Below the pieces are notes generated by a model. The model was not told where the DNA came from, did no database searches, and was given only the letters and a program-made list of their open reading frames with translations. A program made the position numbers and the translations under genes. Below, in pieces: positions 45,239-52,295 of a stretch of DNA of 52,295 nucleotides; within the stretch, counting starts at the first letter, position 1, and the number at the start of each line of letters is the position of its first letter. The stretch comes from Ethanoligenens sp047722935 (GTDB lineage: Bacteria > Bacillota > Clostridia > Oscillospirales > Ethanoligenentaceae), in the NCBI GenBank assembly GCA_047722935.1, contig JBDNZS010000015.1:1-52295 (forward strand). Reading direction: 5' to 3'.

Positions 45239-45301
45239 CTAAATTGATTTTGTGTGATAGACTGCTTTTTTTTCAATCTGTGGTTCAATGCCTTTTTCCA
45301 T
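45239..45301 (-). other. Out-of-frame N-terminal exon-like piece of the chemoreceptor
   Basis: ATG at 45301 with AAAGGA about 9 bases upstream begins MEKGIEPQIEKK and stops after 20 codons. At the T8 run on the plus strand (A8 on the coding strand, 45266-45273) a -1 shift would continue as SSLSHKINLASSIPVVLISI into the chemoreceptor frame. This restores a complete signal-anchor helix. Confidence 0.7.
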
Positions 45302-45687
45302 GAGAGAATTTCCTTTCGACAAAAGCGTGTTATAACGTCAAAATGCCTGCATCTTCTGGAAGAGAGGGTTATTCTATGGGGAACTGTCGGATGCCTTCTT
45401 TGTCTGTGCCTGGCCGGTTTTCCAACCAATAGCTTTTACGGTGAGGCAGATGGATCAAACGATGCACTTCCATAAATCGACAGCCAATAAAAAATAAGAA
45501 TGCCCGGCTTCTATGGAAATTTGCAAATGCCGCAAAAATTTCCGCCGGACAAATCATTCTGACAAAACTACTGTTGTGCAAAGAGAAAAGTGTGACGGAT
45601 GCCGTCCAATAGCATGGGAAACTGTTTTCCACATATTCACTTTTTGTAGTATACCATAAAAACAGCCAAAATTCGACAAAATAATGG
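45302..45687. other. Upstream region of the chemoreceptor, no supported gene
   Basis: An 87-codon minus-strand open frame (45369-45632) has no recognisable motif or ribosome site. I looked for a c-di-GMP riboswitch, common before such genes, and did not find its conserved blocks. Confidence 0.4.
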
Positions 45688-45711
45688 AAAAACCATCAAA
45701 CGATGGTTTTT
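45688..45711 (-). terminator. Terminator of the Dabb gene
   Basis: AAAAACCATC (45688-45697) pairs with GATGGTTTTT (45702-45711), with a 4-nt loop. T-rich on either strand, 28 bp after the minus-strand stop. Confidence 0.7.
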
Positions 45712-45739
45712 ATGAAAATAAGTATTCCGTTTTGCAAAA

Positions 45740-46036
45740 TCAGACCATATAGTCCGCTACGACGCGGTTTAGAACGACTTCCCGAATGAAATCCTGCACG
45801 CGGATGTGTTCAGAATGGACTTGATAGCCTTCCAGCGCGTCATGGTCGTTGAATTCAGAATATAGAACGACATCGTAGCCACCGGGGTTGTAATTGATGC
45901 CTACTTCCATCTTATAGGCGCCGGGCACGACGCCTTGCAGCGCCTCCAGTTTTTTCTTCATCTGAATGGCGTTTGTTTTTTTGTCCGCTCCGGCGGCGAA
46001 CTCTTTTAACTTCCACATTACAATATGTTTGACCAT
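45740..46036 (-). CDS. Dabb (stress-responsive A/B barrel) protein
   Basis: 98 aa dimeric ferredoxin-like fold. MVKHIVMWKLKE at the N-terminus, then YKMEVGINYNPGGYDVVLYS and HSEHIRVQDFIREVV are typical of the Dabb family. The biochemical role in bacteria is mostly unknown. The start at 46036 has GGAGGT 10 bases upstream; the frame opens at 46060 but lacks a site. Confidence 0.88.
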   Translation of the reverse strand: MVKHIVMWKLKEFAAGADKKTNAIQMKKKLEALQGVVPGAYKMEVGINYNPGGYDVVLYSEFNDHDALEGYQVHSEHIRVQDFIREVVLNRVVADYMV

Positions 46037-46093
46037 GAGAACCATACCTCCGTCTATCAATTAAATTATTTGAGACGGCGCAAGCCGCGCCGT

Positions 46094-47620
46094 TTATGCG
46101 CCTCGGTTCCAGTATTTACGGTCAAGGCTGCGGTATTGCACAGCCTCCGCTATGTGCGCGGTACCAATGGTATCGCTGCCGTCCAGATCGGCGATGGTGC
46201 GCGACACTTTCAGGATGCGGTCGTATGCGCGGGCCGATAGCCCCATGTTTTCGTAGGCGGCACGCAATAGTGAAGCGGACTGCCCATCCAGCGCGCAGTG
46301 CTCCCGCACCATCGGGGTCGTCAGGTGGGCGTTGCAGGAAACTCCGCTGCCGGCATATCGTTTTTGCTGGATGGACCGTGCCTGATTGACACGCTGCCGG
46401 ATGTTTGCTGAAGGTTCGCCAGTTTCACCGTGGAGTTTCTCAAACGAAACCGGTGGTACTTCCACATGTAAGTCTAGCCGATCGAGCAATGGACCGGAAA
46501 TGCGGGAAAGATATTTTGCCACGGCGCCTCTGGAACAGGTGCATGGACGGGTGGGGTGTCCAAAATAGCCGCAGGGACAGGGATTCATTGCACAGACCAG
46601 CATAACAGAACAAGGGTAGGTGAGCGTCCCCGATACACGGGAGATGGTGACGGCGTTTTCTTCTAGGGGCTGGCGCAGCACCTCCAACGCATCGCGGGAG
46701 AATTCCGGCAGCTCATCAAGAAAAAGGACACCGTTATGTGAAAGGGAAAGCTCGCCCGGTTTGGGAATCCGTCCTCCGCCCGCCAGACCGGCTGCGGAAA
46801 TGGTGTGGTGCGGTGCACGGAACGGGCGGGTGCGGACGAGCGGCGCGTCTGTTGGCAGCACCCCCGCAATGGAATGGATTTTGGTGGTCTCAATGGATTC
46901 GGCAAACGTCATGTCTGGCAGGATGGATGGCAGACGGCGCGCCAGCATTGATTTGCCTGCGCCAGGCGGCCCCATGAGCAGTAGATTGTGCCCCCCTGCC
47001 GCGGCGATCTCCAAGGCGCGTCTAGCTTCAAACTGACCGCAGACATCCTCAAAATCGGGCACCGGACCTGCAAATGCTGCATCTGACGATGGCACTGCGG
47101 GCACAATAGGCGCGCGGCCGGTCAAGCAGGCCATTAGACTTTGCAGATCCTCGACCGGGCAGATTTCGATGCCCGAGACGACTGCGCCCTCGGCAGCGTT
47201 GGCCTGCGGTACGAAAAACCGCTTGAACCCGGCCCCTTTTGCCTTGATGGCCATGGGGAGAATACCATTGACCGGTTTGACCGCGCCGCCAAGGGATAAC
47301 TCGCCCGCAAATGCGCAGTCAGCAAAATCACCGGCAAGCTGCCCGGTAGCGCGGAGCAAGGCCAGCAGCACCGGCAGGTCATAGAGCGGACCTTCTTTTT
47401 TAATGTCGGCGGGTGCGAGATTGACTGTGATGCGGCTGACGGGAAACGCAAATCCACTGTTTTTCATGGAAGAGCGCACACGTTCCCGCGCTTCCCGCAC
47501 AGCGGCATCCGGCAGCCCGACGATGTCGAATGCGGGCAGCCCCTGCGAGATATCCGCTTCCACATCCACCACATAGGCATCCATGCCATATAGACCCAGG
47601 CTTTTCAGTTGCGCAAACAA
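46094..47620 (-). CDS. comM: YifB/ComM family Mg-chelatase-like AAA+ ATPase
   Basis: 508 aa, the standard length. The N-terminal Lon-like fold begins MFAQLKSLGLYGMDAYVVDV and has ISQGLPAFDIVGLPDAAVRE. The AAA+ core has Walker A LLMGPPGAGKSMLARRLP (about 215) and Walker B GVLFLDELPEF. A C-terminal Mg-chelatase domain with cysteines (NPCPCGYFGHPTRPCTC) follows. The start is a TTG at 47620 with AAAAGGA 7 bases upstream; a longer frame to 47737 has no support. In Gram-negatives ComM is a branch-migration helicase in natural transformation; the role in Clostridia is inferred. Confidence 0.93.
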   Translation of the reverse strand: MFAQLKSLGLYGMDAYVVDVEADISQGLPAFDIVGLPDAAVREARERVRSSMKNSGFAFPVSRITVNLAPADIKKEGPLYDLPVLLALLRATGQLAGDFADCAFAGELSLGGAVKPVNGILPMAIKAKGAGFKRFFVPQANAAEGAVVSGIEICPVEDLQSLMACLTGRAPIVPAVPSSDAAFAGPVPDFEDVCGQFEARRALEIAAAGGHNLLLMGPPGAGKSMLARRLPSILPDMTFAESIETTKIHSIAGVLPTDAPLVRTRPFRAPHHTISAAGLAGGGRIPKPGELSLSHNGVLFLDELPEFSRDALEVLRQPLEENAVTISRVSGTLTYPCSVMLVCAMNPCPCGYFGHPTRPCTCSRGAVAKYLSRISGPLLDRLDLHVEVPPVSFEKLHGETGEPSANIRQRVNQARSIQQKRYAGSGVSCNAHLTTPMVREHCALDGQSASLLRAAYENMGLSARAYDRILKVSRTIADLDGSDTIGTAHIAEAVQYRSLDRKYWNRGA

Positions 47621-47850
47621 AACGATGTCCTTTTCCGCAGTCATTGCATATGGCTGCATTTGATGTGCACCGCTGCCTGCGGCACTGTTACAAAATGGAA
47701 TTACTGCGATTATACACGGAAACGTACCGGCGTGCAAGAATCAAATGAAATTTTTATGGGAATGGTGAAAAACGGGAGGAACCCCCATTCTGTTTTGTGT
47801 CTACTTGATTGCACCGGCATGCTGTGTTACTATGTAGCTGATCTCCCCAA

Positions 47851-48525
47851 TCAGGTGAAATCCAGTGCGGTGAGTTCCGTTAGGGCGTGGATTTCATAAT
47901 CGGGGCGATACTCTGTATGGTTGGTTCGCCCGAAATAATTGGCCCAAACAGCTTTCATCCCCACCCGGTGGGCGCCATAAATGTCATTGACGGGATTGTC
48001 TCCTATATATATAGCATCGTTGGCGGTCACCCTGAGCGCTGCCAGTGCGGCGCGGAAAATGCTGGGGTTGGGTTTGTCGCAGCCAAACGTGCCTGAAACG
48101 ATGATGTTATCAAAATATTTGCGAAAACCGGTGTGGTCAATCTTGTGGTTTTGCAGCACCGGATTACCATTGGTGATCATGCCGAGCAGATAGCCGCGCG
48201 CTTGCAGTGCGCACAGAGTGTCTTTTACCCCGGGTACAAGGATGGTGTGGTCGGCAAAATGCGCGTTCCAGAAGTCGAGCAGTTCTGTGGCGGGGGGCAT
48301 GTCTGTTTTCCCCAGCGCCGTATACAGTTGGTGGAAAAGTTCGGGCCGAGTGGTATAACCGCCGTCATCTACCTGTATAAATGTGTCGCGGATGTGTGCA
48401 TATTCCGCGCCGTCGGCATCAGGAAAACAATGGTGTAGAAACTTGTGGGAAAAAGCGTCCAGCATAGCGCGTCGCTCTATTAGGGTATCGTCCAGATCAA
48501 AGATGACGGCTTTCAGTTTTGGCAT
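47851..48525 (-). CDS. HAD-superfamily hydrolase (YjjG/subfamily IA type)
   Basis: 224 aa. Catalytic motif FDLDDTLIE at residues 8-16 (nucleophile and acid Asp), helical cap, motif II MITNG, motif III lysine in GCDKPNPSIF and motif IV YIGDNPVNDIYGA. A phosphatase of unknown substrate, perhaps nucleotides as in YjjG. The start at 48525 has CGGAGGG. It is divergent from the second HAD gene. Confidence 0.88.
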   Translation of the reverse strand: MPKLKAVIFDLDDTLIERRAMLDAFSHKFLHHCFPDADGAEYAHIRDTFIQVDDGGYTTRPELFHQLYTALGKTDMPPATELLDFWNAHFADHTILVPGVKDTLCALQARGYLLGMITNGNPVLQNHKIDHTGFRKYFDNIIVSGTFGCDKPNPSIFRAALAALRVTANDAIYIGDNPVNDIYGAHRVGMKAVWANYFGRTNHTEYRPDYEIHALTELTALDFT

Positions 48526-48665
48526 GTTGATCCCTCCGTGGCTGCCTGTGCGTACACGCGATATGAGTGGCACATCGCTCTTGTGGAATATTGTAACAGG
48601 TATCCCACCGTATTTCAATTAATCTGCCTGTGCATGTATGCATGGCTTTTGACAGGGGAGTTTAT

Positions 48666-49325
48666 ATGGATTTTCAAGCGTTCACAGCCGCCATCTTCGA
48701 TCTTGACGGAACGCTGCTTGATTCAATGGGGGTCTGGCACGCTGTTGACGCGGCGTTTCTGGCAAGGCGCGGCATCCCATATCCGCCCGATTATGCCGCT
48801 GCGCTCAAGCCACTCAATTATGCACAGGCTGCTGCATATACCAAACAGCGGTTCGAGCTGCCTGAATCCGAAGAAGCCATCATCCAAGAATGGGATGAGC
48901 GGGTGCGTACGGCCTATGAGAGCGGCTTACCGCTGAAGCCGGGTGCGGCAGATTTTCTTCATTGGCTGAAGGCTTCCGGGGTGAAAATTGGGTTGGCAAC
49001 GGCGTCCTCACAGGCGCTGTATGAGGCTGGTCTGAAAGCCAACGGTGTTTATGATTTGTTCGATGCGTTCGCCACACTGGATGAACCGAACCTGCGCGGT
49101 AAAAAATTCCCCGATATCTATTTACGTGTAGGCGAGCGGCTGGGCGCTGCCCCGACCAGCAGTGTGGTATTCGAGGATATTCTGGATGGTATCTGCGGGG
49201 CAAAAGCAGGGGGCATGAAAGCCGTGGGCATTTACGATGCTTGCTCGGAACCGGAAAAAGCGGAGATCATCGCGCAGGCGGACGCTTATTATATGGATTA
49301 TACAGAAATTGAGCGGCCGAAATGA
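48666..49325 (+). CDS. HAD-superfamily hydrolase (beta-phosphoglucomutase-like)
   Basis: 219 aa. FDLDGTLLDS at residues 12-21, motif II ATASSQ, lysines in RGKKFPDIYL and motif IV VVFEDILDGI. The small helical cap suggests a sugar phosphatase or phosphoglucomutase-like enzyme. GGGGAG precedes the ATG at 48666. Its stop overlaps the start region of the SDR gene, so these three plus-strand genes form an operon. Confidence 0.88.
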   Translation: MDFQAFTAAIFDLDGTLLDSMGVWHAVDAAFLARRGIPYPPDYAAALKPLNYAQAAAYTKQRFELPESEEAIIQEWDERVRTAYESGLPLKPGAADFLHWLKASGVKIGLATASSQALYEAGLKANGVYDLFDAFATLDEPNLRGKKFPDIYLRVGERLGAAPTSSVVFEDILDGICGAKAGGMKAVGIYDACSEPEKAEIIAQADAYYMDYTEIERPK

Positions 49326-49339
49326 AGGAGGAACAAGGC

Positions 49340-50059
49340 GTGAAGAATGTCCTTATCACCGGTGCTTCGCGGGGTATAGGCCGCGCGACGGCAATCGCTT
49401 TTGCACACGCGGGCTACCGTGTGTGCATCAATTATCATATGCACCGTGCGGAAGCGGAGGAGCTGGCCGCGTATCTGCGTGCGGATGGCGCGGCGGCTGA
49501 GGTCTTGCAAGCGGATGTGGCCGATGCCGTCGCTGTGCGGGAGATGGTTGCACAGGCGGGAGAAGTGGATGTGCTGGTGAACAACGCGGGAATTGCCGGG
49601 CAGCGTTTGTTCACCGACGTGACCGAAGATGAGTGGCAACGGATGCTCGCGGTCAATCTGACGGGATTGTTCCACTGCGCACAGGCTGTTTTGCCGGGAA
49701 TGATCCACCGCAAGAAGGGGAAAATCATTGCCCTGTCCTCCATTTGGGGGATTACCGGCGGCTCCTGTGAGGTGGCATATTCCGCTGCAAAGGCAGGCGT
49801 GATTGGGCTGGTGAGGTCACTGGCAAAGGAAGTTGGTCCATCTAATATTCAGGTGAACTGTGTCGCGCCGGGCGTGATTGATACCGATATGAACCGCGTA
49901 CTTTCCGTTGCGGACCGTGCCGCTCTTTGCGAGGAAACGCCGCTCATGCGGATGGGCACACCGGAAGATGTGGCACGCTCCATTCTTTTTTTTGCGGGCC
50001 CGGGCGGGGATTTTATTACCGGGCAGGTACTGAGCCCCAACGGCGGATTTGTGATATGA
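49340..50059 (+). CDS. SDR oxidoreductase, FabG-like (3-oxoacyl-ACP reductase type)
   Basis: 239 aa Rossmann enzyme. TGASRGIGRAT near residue 7, NNAGIAG near 82, catalytic Ser in LSSIWG and YSAAK near 146, and the C-terminal PNGGFVI. It resembles FabG and related NADPH reductases; with no fab cluster nearby the substrate is open. GTG at 49340 is chosen because AAGGAGG is 8 bases before it. An ATG at 49322 overlaps the previous stop and would put the ribosome site inside the gene. Confidence 0.87.
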   Translation: MKNVLITGASRGIGRATAIAFAHAGYRVCINYHMHRAEAEELAAYLRADGAAAEVLQADVADAVAVREMVAQAGEVDVLVNNAGIAGQRLFTDVTEDEWQRMLAVNLTGLFHCAQAVLPGMIHRKKGKIIALSSIWGITGGSCEVAYSAAKAGVIGLVRSLAKEVGPSNIQVNCVAPGVIDTDMNRVLSVADRAALCEETPLMRMGTPEDVARSILFFAGPGGDFITGQVLSPNGGFVI

Positions 50060-50076
50060 ATAACAAGGAAAATATA

Positions 50077-50664
50077 ATGGATATTAATACTCTGTTGTTC
50101 CCGGATTTTGAGACATTGGATGCATTCGGTGCCGTTGAGGTACTTGGTCGTGTAGAGGAATATCATTTGCGCTATTTTTCGATAGGCGGAGGGACTGTTG
50201 TGAGCAGTCAGGGTGTCAAAATAGACACAGAACCGTTGAAAGATAGCGATGATTCCGGTGTCCTATTGATTCCCGGTGGACAAGGCGCACGTCCACTGCT
50301 GGATGATGCTGATTTTATAAGGACCTTGACCGACGTTGCTGAGCATTCAAAGTATTGTTTGACAGTATGTACAGGTTCCGTTTTGCTGGCAAAAACAGGA
50401 TTGCTTGATGATCGAAGCGCAACGTCAAACAAACGAGCGATGGAATGGGTAAAATCGACGTTTCCAAATGTCAACTGGTTGTGCCATGCCAGATGGGTAA
50501 CGGACGGCAAGATTTATACATCTTCCGGTATTTCCTCCGGGATCGATATGGCGTTAGGCTTCATTTCCGACCGGTTTGGCAGAGAAAAAGCGGCAGATGT
50601 CGCGGAGAGCATCGAATACATCTGGAGTGTGAATAAAAACAGCGACCCTTTTTCTTTATCCTAA
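50077..50664 (+). CDS. DJ-1/PfpI family protein
   Basis: 195 aa. The glutamine-amidotransferase-like fold has the nucleophile elbow TVCTGSVLLA (Cys about 102), an N-terminal LLFPDFETLDAFG with acidic residues, and SGISSGIDMALGFI. It is closest to the isocyanide hydratase/ThiJ-like branch; the activity is unknown. AAGGAAAA precedes the ATG at 50077 by 8 bases. An ATG at 50056, overlapping the SDR stop as ATGA, is an alternative and would add 7 residues. Confidence 0.85.
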   Translation: MDINTLLFPDFETLDAFGAVEVLGRVEEYHLRYFSIGGGTVVSSQGVKIDTEPLKDSDDSGVLLIPGGQGARPLLDDADFIRTLTDVAEHSKYCLTVCTGSVLLAKTGLLDDRSATSNKRAMEWVKSTFPNVNWLCHARWVTDGKIYTSSGISSGIDMALGFISDRFGREKAADVAESIEYIWSVNKNSDPFSLS

Positions 50665-50669
50665 CCCTC

Positions 50670-50722
50670 AGCGGGGGCGTGCTTATCTGACTAAAAGTCA
50701 GATAAGCACGCCCCCGCTTTTT
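50670..50722. terminator. Very strong terminator between convergent genes
   Basis: A perfect 23-bp stem (50670-50692 and 50696-50718) with a 3-nt loop, followed by TTTT on the plus strand. It lies between the DJ-1 gene and azoR, which converge; on the minus strand the T tract is absent, but the stem is strong. Confidence 0.88.
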
Positions 50723-50740
50723 ACAAAGATGCGTTTACCG

Positions 50741-51412
50741 TTACGCCCCAATCGGCATGGGGTGTGGGCCGGACAATCGATTTAATACATCATCCATATC
50801 CTGCGCGGCGACTTCAAGCGCTTTGTACCGTCCTACGCCCGGTGTTTCCGTCCCTTGTGCCAGAATGGGGTCAAAAGTAGAGACCCCGAGATGCTTGAAG
50901 ATGTCGCGGCAGTATTTGACGGCGTAGTTCATCTGCCCGAAAAAGATTTTTGGATAGACCCCGCCGGAGGACTGAACATACACCATATGTCGTTCCTTAT
51001 CGCCCAGCAGACCGTGAAATCCGGTGGAGTCAATGGTGAACAGATGGTCAATCAGCATGATGCAGTCCAGATACTGTTTCAACCGTGAGGGGAAGCTCAT
51101 TCCCCACATTGGTGCTGAAATCACATAGGTATCGGCTTCTTGAAACTGGGTGCATAAAGTGTTCATTTTGTCCACGTCTGCCTTGTCTTCGTCGCTGAGC
51201 GCTTCATAAATCCCGCCGGTCACCAAGTGGCTTTGCCGGTCAAAATGCTGGTGGCTTGGCATCGGGATGTCGCTGGTATACAGATCCAGTTCGTCCAGCT
51301 TGTAGCTGGTCACCTGCGACATTAAGCGTTGAATAAAGGTGCGTGCCGCCTGTTTGCTGACCGATTCCGTTTCCGGTTTGGGACTCGCGGAGATATAGAG
51401 CAGTTTTTTCAT
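50741..51412 (-). CDS. azoR: FMN-dependent NADH-azoreductase
   Basis: Flavodoxin-fold quinone/azo-dye reductase, 223 aa. SASPKPETESVS is the FMN-phosphate loop, APMWGMSFPSRLKQYLD the isoalloxazine-binding segment near 98, and VQSSGGVYP near 148. It detoxifies quinones in the cytoplasm. GAAAGGAACG precedes the ATG. It sits 31 bp downstream of sleB on the same strand. Confidence 0.92.
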   Translation of the reverse strand: MKKLLYISASPKPETESVSKQAARTFIQRLMSQVTSYKLDELDLYTSDIPMPSHQHFDRQSHLVTGGIYEALSDEDKADVDKMNTLCTQFQEADTYVISAPMWGMSFPSRLKQYLDCIMLIDHLFTIDSTGFHGLLGDKERHMVYVQSSGGVYPKIFFGQMNYAVKYCRDIFKHLGVSTFDPILAQGTETPGVGRYKALEVAAQDMDDVLNRLSGPHPMPIGA

Positions 51413-51443
51413 ATCAAATCGTTCCTTTCATAGCGAGCGGTGG

Positions 51444-52139
51444 TTATTTGCAGAAAACATGCTTGCCGATGCGCAACAGGATGGGCCGCTGACGGATCCA
51501 TTGACTGATGGCGGTGTCCGGGTTGTAATAATAGAGAGAGCCGCCGCTGGGGTCCCAGCCGTTAATGGCATTTTGTGCAGCGCGAAAAGCAGATTCAGCG
51601 ACCGGCTGATTGAATTGTCCGTCGGTCAGGCAGGTAAATGCGCCCGGCTGATAGATTACCCCCGCAATGGTGTTTGGGAAAAGCGGACTGTCCACTCGGT
51701 TAAGGATGACCGCGCCGACTGCAACTTGGCCGGTGAACGGCTCTCCCCGCGCCTCGGCGGAAATAACACGTGCAAGCAACTGGTAGTCGCTTTGGCTGTA
51801 TTGTCCATATCCGTTGCCGTTGCCGGAGCTGACGCCAATGGCCTTCAGGGTGGCGGTGCCTGCCACGCCGTCTGCTGTCAAGCCGTTTTTACGCTGAAAG
51901 GCGGTTACAGCATTACGCGTGCCGGCGCCATAGACACCATCCACCGTACCGGTATAATACCCCCAGCTTTTCAGCCGTGTTTGAATCTGCCGGACCTCCG
52001 AACCGGTGGAGCCGAGTTGCGAAAGTGTCTGAATGCCTTGCCCTTCCTGACGATTCCTGGAAAAGTTAATGAGCAGGATACCCAGGATCAGGAGAATGCA
52101 TATTTGAAAAAAACGAATTGCCTTTTGTTTGCTGTTCAT
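51444..52139 (-). CDS. sleB: Spore cortex-lytic enzyme SleB
   Basis: 231 aa. An N-terminal membrane anchor or signal (about 8-26) is followed by a peptidoglycan-binding domain (about 43-100, with TRLKSWGYYTGTVDGVYG) and a SleB hydrolase domain (about 118-231). The catalytic Glu is in RVISAEARGEPFTGQVA. The C-terminus ends in KHVFCK. In sporulating Firmicutes this lytic transglycosylase degrades the cortex in germination, usually with YpeB; no ypeB lies beside it in the window. GAGGGGG precedes the ATG. Confidence 0.93.
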   Translation of the reverse strand: MNSKQKAIRFFQICILLILGILLINFSRNRQEGQGIQTLSQLGSTGSEVRQIQTRLKSWGYYTGTVDGVYGAGTRNAVTAFQRKNGLTADGVAGTATLKAIGVSSGNGNGYGQYSQSDYQLLARVISAEARGEPFTGQVAVGAVILNRVDSPLFPNTIAGVIYQPGAFTCLTDGQFNQPVAESAFRAAQNAINGWDPSGGSLYYYNPDTAISQWIRQRPILLRIGKHVFCK

Positions 52140-52267
52140 AAATTTCCCCCTCGCTTATCATTTTTTCCACTGCTGGTCGGATTATCCCTCTCGGGTTGGG
52201 GTTTTTGGTGAAATACGGCAGTTATTTGATTTATATAAATTTTGTCGAAAAACCTTTCAAAAAAGGA

Positions 52268-52295
52268 TTGACATGAAGCGCAGCATTTGATATTA
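52268..52295 (+). promoter_or_regulatory. Plus-strand promoter cut by the window end
   Basis: TTGACA (52268-52273), 17 bp, then TATTA at the last five bases. It probably drives a gene beyond the window. Confidence 0.5.

Noticed and set aside
45369..45632. 87-codon minus-strand ORF
   Set aside because: No ribosome site, no recognisable motif and unusual composition for this genome.

Overview
The window comes from a spore-forming, hydrogen-producing, fermentative Firmicute (class Clostridia). The evidence is an NADH-linked trimeric [FeFe]-hydrogenase operon, a spore cortex-lytic enzyme (SleB), a BclA-like collagen protein, T-box and M-box leaders, strong AGGAGG ribosome sites and sigma-A promoters with 17-bp spacers. 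The high GC of the core genes and this gene content suggest a relative of Ethanoligenens or other Oscillospirales, but the sequence alone does not prove a genus.

Layout. 1-4.2 kb: hydC-hydB-hydA. 4.4-6.7 kb: a chemoreceptor without an extracellular sensor, carrying three exact 90-residue repeats. 6.9-8.6 kb: prmA-rsmE, followed by a 146-bp MITE-like element. 8.85-10.8 kb: a foldase lipoprotein, a transposase stub, a small membrane protein and two copies of a 56-bp promoter-bearing repeat. 10.96-15.95 kb: alr, a metallophosphoesterase, T-box-controlled leuA and a DUF975-like membrane protein. 16.2-21.5 kb (minus strand): a sorbitol PTS operon, srlD-PRD regulator-gutM-srlA-srlE-srlB. 22.1-26.3 kb (minus): treB, treA and treR, with a sharply defined operator/promoter. 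26.7-29.9 kb: an M-box riboswitch and mgtA. 30.3-32.8 kb: a collagen-like protein and an orphan sugar-binding lipoprotein. 33-37.1 kb: a radical SAM protein paired with a ChrB-N-like protein, then typA. 37.4-42.4 kb: a fragment of a surface protein, then marR and a heterodimeric ABC exporter. 42.5-45.3 kb: a second chemoreceptor whose N-terminus is out of frame at an A8 tract. 45.7-52.1 kb: a Dabb protein, comM, two HAD phosphatases, a FabG-like SDR, a DJ-1/PfpI protein, azoR and sleB.

How it fits together. Sorbitol and trehalose enter through PTS systems and feed glycolysis. Excess reductant leaves as H2 through HydABC, which in this family usually couples NADH and reduced ferredoxin oxidation. 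The rest is housekeeping (translation GTPase, rRNA and ribosomal protein methylation, peptidoglycan D-alanine, leucine synthesis, Mg2+ uptake), chemotaxis, drug efflux and spore functions.

I did not find a clear new defence or mobile system. The most interesting items are the frame-broken chemoreceptor at a homopolymer, the 90-residue repeat array with periodic cysteines, the radical SAM/ChrB-like pair with a palindromic promoter, the two small ORFs around mgtA, the duplicated promoter repeat and the exporter with a 160-residue insertion. No rRNA, tRNA or CRISPR array was seen.
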